From: Chrysaora quinquecirrha
Taxonomy: Eukaryota > Cnidaria > Scyphozoa > Semaeostomeae > Pelagiidae
Direction of reading: 5' to 3'
Assembly: GCA_014526335.1 (NCBI GenBank)
Contig: JACTAT010000160.1
Coordinates: 723,876 to 787,875 of the forward strand
DNA length: 64,000 nt
Under the pieces are notes generated by a model, which saw only the letters and a list, made by a program, of their open reading frames with translations, was not told where the DNA came from and ran no database searches. Below, one piece after another: positions 56,839-64,000 of the stretch; within the stretch, counting starts at the first letter, position 1; each line of letters opens with the position of its first letter. Both the position numbers and the translations under genes were made by a program.

Positions 56839-58862
56839 ATGGCGGAAAAGACCTCAGTAATTGCTGAAGCAGTCCTAGAAGATAAGTTGGCTGATTTTTG
56901 GCCTGATTATCCGTGTCTTTACGACGTACGGTGTCCCGAATTCAAGAATCGGGAGCTACGGGATAAGGCCTTTCAAGATCTTGCCGAAAAGCTTGGAACT
57001 ACATGTAAGAAAGAGTAGGCCTATTAAATTTAAATATCATCATCAATGATCTTCTTAGTTTTTAGTGGTAGCTAAGCTAGCTACTACTAGATTACTGCCA
57101 TTGTAGAAACTCACCACACACTCTTCAGTGATTCTTAGTCTTTATATTTTTTTCAAACAGTGTCATTTGAATGTGTGGTAAATAATTTATGTGAAATTCA
57201 TTATAGGTGATTGGGTGAAAGCAAAAATCAGGGCCCTGAGAAACAGCTTTAGCAAAGCAAAGAAGCCACCACCTAGTGGAAGTTCAAGGAAAAACCCTAC
57301 AAAACGCACAATGTGGTTGCTCGAAAAACTCCAATTTTTAACGCCTCATGTGGCAACTCGGGCATCAATTTCAAATATTGATTCGGTAAGTACGTACTGA
57401 AGAAATTGAGGCAGTTAAACAACAGTCTTGGTAATGAAAAAATTACAGAAATATTTTTGCGTGAAAAAGCAGTATGACTACATAACCATATTGTTCTGCC
57501 AAGGAACAGATCCATGATTATTAAAAAAGTTTTTTAAAAGTTCCCTCTGTAATTTTGCATCTCTTGGTGCATTGCGGAGGGTGGTTGGCTGTATGCTGTT
57601 TAGAACTTGTTCACTTCTCCAGGCACCTCCTACCAGTGTGTGATCTGTATTCTCTGTGTCTGCAACTGATGTGTAATTTGCTTTGTTTTTTTCAACCATT
57701 AAATTGTGTAAGCAACAGGCTGCAAAAATTAGATCTGTAACTTTTCCAGGCGATAGTTTGATAGTTGTTAAAAATACCCTCCACCTGTGGGCTAAAATGC
57801 CGAAGGCATTTTCAACAACTCTACGTGCTCGTGACAATCTGTAATTGAATATGCGATTCTCTTTCTCTAAATTGCGATAAGGGTATGGCTTCATTAATCT
57901 GGTACTCAAAGGAAAGGCATCATCCCCAACAACATGATACGATATCTTTGTTGATATCCCTTTTAATTCAACTTCATCCGGGAGATCCAAAGAATTTGTG
58001 CTTAGTGCTCTTTTCAACACTGAGTCACCAAAAACACCAGCATCTCCTGCTCTGCCAGCTGCCCCAACATCAACATATATAAATTTATAATTGGCATCAA
58101 CCATGGCTAATAAAATTACACTAAAAAAATGCTTATAGTTAAAAAATTCAGAGCCTGTTTCTGCTGGTTGTTGAATGGCAATGTGCTTTCCATCTATGGC
58201 TCCTAAACAGCATGGATAATTCCACTTGCTATTAAATTCTGTTGCAATTTGTAGCCAGTCTTCTTTATTGCTTGGAGTCTGAAAAATATAATTATTCATT
58301 AATGTTTTAGGAATCTAGTGGCAATTGTAGTACTCCAACAACAGAGCTAAGTTTAGGAAATGATGTTGATGACAATGAAAGTGAAGATGACTCTCTTGAT
58401 CCATCTACTGCAAGTAGCCCAACAAATCTAACAAAGGATGGCAGTGATCAAGTGACTGGAAGGTCTACAAGCGAACCACTTAGAAAACCATCCACATCAA
58501 GAAGGAAACAAGCCGAAGAAGAGTATCAATTGATTAAAAATTTATCGCAATCAATAGCTAACAAGCATAAAAGAAAAAGAGTAGAAAAGAAGAATGATAC
58601 AATTTTTGAAGCTTTTGGAAATTATGTAGCACAGGCATTGTCTGAGTTAGATAGCCAAGTAAGCCATATGGCACAAAATAAAATAAACAACATTATTTTC
58701 CAAGCACAGGCTGGATTGCTTACCCAGGAAATGCAAGCACAGACGATGATGCAACCCCCTAGAAATTTCTTCCATCCGATCATGCAACCTAGTATGTCAT
58801 CAAGCCCGCAACCTCAAATGTATGGGCAGAATAGTGCGCCTTATGGAGATGACCACTATTGA
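56839..58862 (+). CDS. MADF (Myb/SANT-like) DNA-binding protein of Harbinger
   Basis: Harbinger elements typically encode a Myb-like second protein that brings the transposase into the nucleus and binds the ends; this protein is the counterpart. The exons are 56839-57004, 57207-57385 and 58311-58862, giving 298 aa. A MADF domain occupies about residues 10-95: FWPDYPCLYDVR, RDKAFQDLAEKL, CDWVKAKIRALRNSFSKAKK. The middle is acidic and Ser-rich. The C-terminal part is basic then helical (VEKKNDTIFEAFGNYVAQAL, BESS-like in position) and ends in a Met/Pro/Gln-rich tail. Intron 2 contains the whole last exon of the transposase gene on the other strand. Confidence 0.93.
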
Positions 58863-59641
58863 ACACTGCAAGTACATTGTTAACTTACCTGAGTAATCCG
58901 ATATATTGTACTAATACTGTTTGCTTCTACTTTTTTCACTATGTTATAGTTATATTTAAATCAAAATTAAGGTTCACCTTTAAATATTTGTCTTTCATAA
59001 CAGCATACAAGGCTTGACAAGTTTCTTCTACAATACCAGATATTGTTCTCTCACCAATGCGGTATTGGAAAGAAAGACTTCTAAATGTCTCTCCTATAAA
59101 AAGAATAAGTGTTTTTACATAGAGTCATGATTATGTCAAAATAAATTAAGTAATGATGTATGGCAGTTCAAAGATAAGAACGTCCATATGAAGCAGCAAA
59201 CAAGGTGTAGGTAGTTGAACACTTATATTAAAAGTACCTAGATATCTATCTAGGCCTAGTATTAAGAAAAAAAATAACGAAACACAAACCTGTGGCCAAA
59301 AAACGTAATGTCACGGAAAGTCTTTCAACAGGCTTTAACGAGCAACGTAGTTGTGTGTCTTCTTTTTCAATTATTGGTCTTACTAGTGTTAAAACTTCTT
59401 CGAATGAGGCTCTATCTAGCCGGTGAAATTGTCTAAATTTTTCTGGATCTTCGCAGTCCAGCTCTCTTACGATATTCGCAAATGCTCCTTGCGTTTGGCG
59501 ACGTGAAACCCAAGATTTTATCCATGTCTTACGATTAGCCGCCCTCGAACGTCTTTTTCTCCGTCGCAGTAATAAAATCAGGAGCAAAATCTCTTCATCT
59601 TCCGACGAGCTTGAATCTTGGCTTTCGTCAACATTCGCCAT
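57478..59641 (-). CDS. Harbinger DDE transposase (HARBI1-like)
   Basis: The exons on the minus strand are 59641-59290, 59093-58978 and 58278-57478; phases agree and give 422 aa. The N-terminal part is acidic then basic (LRRRKRRSR). A helix-turn-helix-like segment follows, with FLATGETFRSLSFQYRIGER across the first junction. The DDE_Tnp_4 catalytic domain shows all three acidic positions in context: GAIDGKH, YVDVGAAGRAGD and RRVVENAFGILAHRWR. LPDEVELKG and YHVVGDDAFPLS lie between. Nothing is missing and there is no in-frame stop, so the enzyme could be active. Intron 2 (58977-58279) contains the last exon of the MADF gene on the opposite strand. Confidence 0.95.
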
Positions 59642-59679
59642 CTTGTCGTGTTTGTGTAACTATGGTAAAGTTGTAACTA

Positions 59680-59912
59680 TGGAAAAGCGCATGCGCATTC
59701 ATGTCGAGTGCTGAGCTGATAGCTCAGAACGCGCGCACACTGTGAGGAAATATTCACTCGTGCAAGAAATTATTCAACATGTTGAATAATCTGCGCCGAT
59801 GGCAGGCGTGACCAAAATCGCAGAAAACGACACCGCACACTTGAGGAAACAGCTCAGACATTTTTCACGCGTGACGCTCAGCTCAGCTGATAGCTCTAGT
59901 GTGCGCCAGGCT
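59680..59912 (-). repeat. Harbinger right TIR
   Basis: This is the inverse of 56578-56810 with a single difference (ATGAATGCG versus ATGATTGCG near the inner end). It ends GTGTGCGCCAGGCT and is followed by the TAA duplication. Confidence 0.96.
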
Positions 59913-59935
59913 TAATAAGAAGGTACTAAGCTGAG

Positions 59936-62900
59936 ATGGCCGCGATCAAGCCAGTCAAGTCCATCAAAGCAGTCAAGTTGTTGGCGGATATGGCCAAGGA
60001 TATGGCCCGGGAACTAGAGCGTGATTTTGGTGAAGTTTCGCAGATAATGCTGCCAGGTAAAGCCCCTATTATTGTTAGCTCTTTTTTATAAGAAAAATTG
60101 AACACGAGCCTTGATTTTGCCCAGATTTTAAGAACAAAATAAGAACAAGCTGAGGCTGGCCTTTTCAAAAGCCCTGAAAATATCAGCTAAATATGAAAGT
60201 AAGACAGTCAGACTGAACGTTAAAAAAAATTTGTTTTGTTTCTTCAGTTTACCCTTTATGGGCCTCTTGTTACTTTATTGTTTTGTGCACGGTGGGAGTT
60301 TTTAGCTAAATTTTGAGTAACAAGAAGGACTTGGAGTCTGCCACAAATAATCTAATCCAGCAGGCTCAATTGGTGTCAGAAGCTCATCAAGCCAACCTGG
60401 TTGTGGTTTGATGATCCTGGCTGGGGGTGGTTGGGAAGTACCAGAGATTAGGTGATAGGATAAAACAGCATGTCCCTACTAAATATTCGTCAGCATAATT
60501 TTCGGCAAAGCGAGCAACTACCCCGTGGGTCCAGACAACAACCCTGTCTTAAACATGATTCGGCCATAGGACAACATCTACTTGATAACCCAGTTTGTGT
60601 GGAGAATTACAGCGAGGATTGTTTCAGAATCGTTGGCAAAGCAAGATCTTTGTTTCACTTAGGGGTTTTGGAATCTGTCTACATCAAAACCAAAAGGCCG
60701 GTTTTGTGTAGACAGAAAGAGTTTGTTTTCTCACTTGGACTCTTCAAATAATTCTATTGGTCTTCCCGCTGTATCCGGCCAGCTGATTGGTGTTTAAAAC
60801 ACAATGCCAATTCAGCTTTTCGTTCTTTCTGATTGGTGCATTTCGAGCCGCATCTGGGTATAAATTCCGCCTTAGTTCATTGTTTCGGTCTGTTTCTGAC
60901 TTCATACTCTGAGGAGTGTCAGACAAAAAAAGCTTTTAAGTACGCCCGAAAATGATTCCGCTATTCATCGCAGTTTTTTAAGTTTTGTACAACTCAAAGA
61001 CTAAAATTAATGATTTTTATGTTTGAAGAATAAAAATTGGTATAAGGTTGGGTATGTTTTTTATTCTTGGGCGGCACATCCTTTACAATATTGTATCAAT
61101 TGCACCCCCTGGGAAAGGCTGCAAACGGTAAAATCGCAAAAAAATCTTGATGAAACTTTTTTTCCCACTCAGTCTAAACTCTTATGAATTGCAAACTCGA
61201 TAAAATCGATAATACATGTGCAGAGAAGATGGTAGGTAAAACTTTGCCCCTAGACTAAATGTTGGGTACTGTTGCGATTTTCACACAAAACACTTGGTAT
61301 GATGTTGAAAAATGTCAATGCTCTTTGCCGTCTACCGAAATGATCTACAGTATAAGGGTGGTAAGAAAACTGTGGCTAGTTACACTCTAAAGATGTTATC
61401 AAGAAAATAAATTCACTTTTGATATTTAGTTACTCTGAATATTCCATATTAAGTGCTCAAATTTCATTATTTGCCTTGCTTGCTTTGGACAAATTTGTGA
61501 CAGCAGTTTAGGAGTTGGGGGGGGGGGGTCTTGGTTGTGATTGCTAAGTTGGATGTGGAAACGCTAACTTGATTTAGCTGTGGGCCAACTTATCTTATCA
61601 CTATCTGATTTCAACAAACACAAAAAAATTCATGATCTTTTTAAAAAATTCACGAAAAATGTCCACAATCACTAGATTGGCATATTTGAAAGGGGGAATA
61701 AGGTACTGTACTAAGGGCCTTGTTTATTATTTCCACTATCTGAAATCAATTGTTTTTTATTCATTTCAGAAAAAGTTCAGACAAAAAAGAGAGATGAAGT
61801 AATAAAGGAAGGAAAAAAAGTACTTGGAACACCACCTCTGCCTCCCCGAAGTCCTGGTATGAGAAACTCAATTTTTGACGAATTTTCAGCAATTTATTAA
61901 GTATTTTTTTTCAACCAACAGCATTTCATCTCAACCTCATCTAATGCCCACACTTGTATCAGTATTTCCTTTCCACCTTTTGACCCCCTTAGAGGCACAT
62001 TCGAGGAGTTAATGGCCAAACAACTTAACCACTTTCCGTTGGGCAACTGAAGTTAAGTTGGCCGCATGAGATGAACATCTGGATGGGTGACTTCAGAAGG
62101 GACGTTGAACTAAGGGTCCCATGCCTGAATGGGGCATGCGTAGGAGGCCCAAATTAGCTGAAAAAGGTACAAATAAAAATCCTACTCAAATTAAAGTAAC
62201 AACAACAATAGCAACAACCTTTTTTAAACATCATGTCCACACAATTCTAGGTAAGAGCAAATTTGCCTTTATCGCTAATTAAATTTTTTCATCAGAATTC
62301 GTAGCCTTGAATTGATATGAGCCTAAGTCACATGTGCTCAAATATATTTCAGTTGCAGGTATTATCCTGAAAGTTGATAATAACAGTGTCAGACCAAAAA
62401 AACTTTTAAGTATGCCCAAAAATGTATCTGCTGTACATCTCAATGATTTTTTTGGTTAAATTTGAAGCTATTATTTTGTTAATTGAGAAAAATAGGCAAT
62501 GAAAGAGACAGTTTGAAAGAACTTTCTAGCCTGATCTGCAACACTGCATGAAGCAAACACAGTATGCATAAAGAAAAAAGATTTTTTTCTTTTATTGCAC
62601 ATCCCAGAGTTTAGGAGATAGGATAAAACAGCATGTCCCTCCTAATATCTGTCAGCACAATTTTCCACAAAGAGATCAACCACCCCACTGGTCCAAGCAA
62701 CAACTAAGCCTCAAACATGTTTCTGCCATAGGACAGCACTTACTTGATAACCCTAATTGTGCAGAAAATTCCAGCGAGGATTGTTTTAAAATCATTGGCA
62801 AAGCAAGGTCTTTGTTTCACTTAAGGGTTTTGGAATCTGTCCACATCAAACAGGGGCGCAAATGAGGGGTGTGGGGTGTGACACTTCAATAATTTTTCCA

Positions 62901-64000
62901 ACCGGTCCCAGTAGCTACTTTATAGTGATAAAGTCGGTCCCGATCCGCTCTGAACTAAATTATTTCCATTTTCAATAGTAATAAACAGAGTTGTACCCAA
63001 ACCCAAAGAAAATCGGTAAAAAATTGCTCTCATGCAGATCATTGAACATTGAACTTAATTCACCACGCTGTTTTGCATAGCAGGAAATAGTGATGATGTT
63101 TCCTTGAAAGAACAAATTAGCAAACGAAAGGGCCAGAGCAGCTAGGCGGGACAACTTTCGGCCAATTGCAACCCAATCCCTTCACGACAGTACAATGTAT
63201 TGGTAGTCAATACTGCCGTTAGTCAGGAGATGCCTAGCTGTACAACAAAGACAAGTTGTGTCAGCCATTTCTGGCCTTATTTTTTATTTTTCTGGACAAT
63301 TCCGGGCGCCAGGCGACAACATCGACATAAATTTTGACAAAACTTGTTGTTTCTTAGATTTTCTTCAACAGCTGGGCTGCGGAAAGATTACATTAAAAGA
63401 GTCCTGAAATGGTCACCAGAGCGATTCTAGCAACCCAATTTTTCAAAATTTTCCGGGGGAGCATGCCCCCGAACCCCCCTAGGTGGGTGCGCTTTTCGGC
63501 ACACAAAGACCAATACCCTTCGGTCCCACTTCATGACACCCCCCCAATAATTTTTTCGATTTGCGCCCCTGACATCAAAACCCAAAGGCCAGTTCTGTGT
63601 AGACAGAAAGGGTTCATTTTCACACTTGGACTCTTCAGTTAATTCTATTGATCTTCCTGCTGTATCCGGCAAGGTGATTGGTGTTTAAAACGAAATACCA
63701 ATTGAGCTTCACTTTCTGATTGGTGCATTTCAATCCGCATCTGGGTATAAATTCTGCCTTTATCAAATGTTTCTGTCTGTTTCTGACATTTTTACTCTGA
63801 GGAGTGTCAGACGAAAAAAGCTTTTAAGTATGTCCATAAATGTTTCTGCTGTTTCTTGCAAATTTTTTCCCATTGCAAGTGCTGCAAGCCAGATATGCTC
63901 TATGTTAAAAATAATAAATAATATTTTTGTTTTTTTTTTCTTTTTGGTTTAGCCCACTCAACAACTAAAGCCCAGAAATATAGAGCAAAACTATCACTTC
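59936..64000 (+). CDS. Unrecognised gene, first three exons, runs off the window
   Basis: ATG at 59936 opens exon 59936-60056, followed by 61770-61856 and 63953 to beyond the window. The junctions keep phase. The protein begins MAAIKPVKSIKAVKLLAD, then MARELERDFGEVSQIMLP, then a lysine-rich stretch and LGTPPLPPRSP, a proline motif of the SH3-binding type, and HSTTKAQKYRAKLSL. The first exon looks helical and amphipathic. I do not recognise the family. The start codon is 24 bp downstream of the Harbinger insertion, so the promoter or 5' UTR has been displaced by 3.3 kb. Introns hold Penelope-like fragments, a 5S-type SINE and a hAT element. Confidence 0.7.
60436..60950 (+). mobile_element. Penelope-like element 3' end with GIY-YIG domain
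   Basis: A frame ending with TAA at 60749-60751 encodes LNIRQHNFRQSEQLP, HDSAIGQHLLDNPVC, DCFRIVGKARSLFHLGVLES, YIKTKRPVLCRQKEF and SLGLFK, the GIY-YIG nuclease tail typical of Penelope-like retroelements. Upstream GDRIKQHVP lies in another frame, so the copy is damaged. The 3' tail holds TCTGATTGGTGCATTTCGA and the hammerhead-like motif at 60901-60945. Confidence 0.82.
60901..60945 (+). ncRNA. Hammerhead-like motif, core mutated
   Basis: TACT (60905-60908) and AGTA (60939-60942) pair as stem I around the core CTGAGGA (60909-60915). The second core element is AAA where GAA is required (60925-60927). This copy is expected to be inactive. Confidence 0.55.
62008..62175 (+). mobile_element. 5S rRNA-derived SINE
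   Basis: GAAGTTAAGTTGGCCGCATG and CATCTGGATGGGTGACTTC are 5S box A and box C-like. GGGACGTTGAACTAAGGGTC and AAATTAGCTGAAAAAGG follow as the SINE body and tail. It is the plus-strand counterpart of 53330-53495. Confidence 0.78.
62851..63571. mobile_element. Non-autonomous hAT element, 8 bp TSD ACATCAAA
   Basis: The termini CAGGGGCGCAAAT and ATTTGCGCCCCTG are inverted. ACATCAAA occurs at 62843-62850 and 63572-63579. It is 721 bp and interrupts the Penelope-like GIY-YIG frame exactly within HIK. Confidence 0.95.
63788..63835 (+). ncRNA. Hammerhead-like ribozyme motif (type I), best copy
   Basis: Stem I is TACT (63793-63796) with AGTA (63827-63830). The core is CTGAGGA (63797-63803) and GAA (63813-63815). 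Stem II is closed by G63804-C63812 and T63805-A63811. Stem III is an A-run/T-run hairpin (63816-63825). The predicted cleavage triplet is TTA, ending at 63826. All core bases match the hammerhead consensus. Confidence 0.65.

Larger units (their letters stand above)
56578..59912. mobile_element. Complete PIF/Harbinger transposon, TSD TAA
   Basis: This 3335 bp element has TIRs at 56578-56810 and 59680-59912, flanked by TAA at 56575-56577 and 59913-59915; a 3 bp TWA duplication is diagnostic for the superfamily. The TIRs differ at a single base in 233. It carries an intact DDE transposase gene (minus) and a MADF-domain gene (plus). Each start codon lies just inside a TIR (28 bp and 38 bp), so the TIRs probably provide both promoters. 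Near-identical ends and open genes point to recent insertion and possible current activity. Confidence 0.96.
62590..63840 (+). mobile_element. Penelope-like element 3' end split by a hAT insertion
   Basis: Before the insertion the frame gives HVSAIGQHLLDNPNC and DCFKIIGKARSLFHLRVLES; after it the frame resumes with RPVLCRQKGFIFTLGLFS and stops. The tail to 63840 repeats that of the 60.4 kb copy and ends in the best hammerhead-like motif of the window. Confidence 0.85.

Noticed and set aside
57555..58082. Plus-strand frames of 61-65 codons
   Set aside because: Antisense shadows of the Harbinger transposase catalytic exon.
62008..62175. Possible 5S rRNA gene
   Set aside because: Only the box A to box C region resembles 5S rRNA, the ends do not pair, and a second copy with the same non-5S tail exists at 53.3 kb. 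It is a 5S-derived SINE.

Overview
This is eukaryotic nuclear DNA: AT-rich, with long introns, GT-AG splicing and very dense DNA-transposon debris. It most resembles an anthozoan cnidarian, plausibly a stony coral. The grounds are a fibrinogen-like gene of the kind described in coral skeletal matrix, Penelope-like GIY-YIG elements, and many short inverted-repeat elements. The species cannot be named from the sequence.

Layout, left to right. (1) 1-2960: repeats only. (2) 2961-11491, minus: a complete six-exon D-glutamate cyclase gene (DGLUCY), 610 codons. (3) 11766-28775, minus: a zinc-transporter gene of the ZnT6/SLC30A6 type; its stop lies only about 275 bp upstream of the DGLUCY start. One intron is GC-AG, and one exon boundary has been multiplied into a six-copy tandem array. 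(4) 28.8-32.1 kb: repeats. (5) 32126-35446, minus: a fibrinogen-like secreted-protein gene that looks dead, with a frameshift and a transposon inside an exon. (6) 36288-44496, minus: complete four-exon PDCD2. (7) 45027-55121, plus: complete eight-exon ELL-associated factor gene, divergent from PDCD2 across a 530 bp shared promoter region. (8) 56578-59912: a complete, young-looking PIF/Harbinger transposon with 233 bp inverted repeats, a TAA target duplication, an intact DDE transposase gene and a MADF-domain partner gene. The two genes are interlocked, each with exons inside the other's intron. (9) 59936 to the end, plus: the first three exons of an unrecognised gene, starting 24 bp after the transposon.

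The host genes look like unrelated housekeeping functions: mitochondrial-type amino-acid metabolism, secretory-pathway zinc transport, ribosome-assembly chaperoning and transcription elongation. The most interesting structures are the interlocked Harbinger gene pair, type I hammerhead-ribozyme-like motifs at the ends of Penelope-like fragments, the duplicated splice boundary in SLC30A6, and several hAT-type elements with perfect 8 bp target duplications. All gene models were spliced by eye and checked for phase; none has transcript support here.
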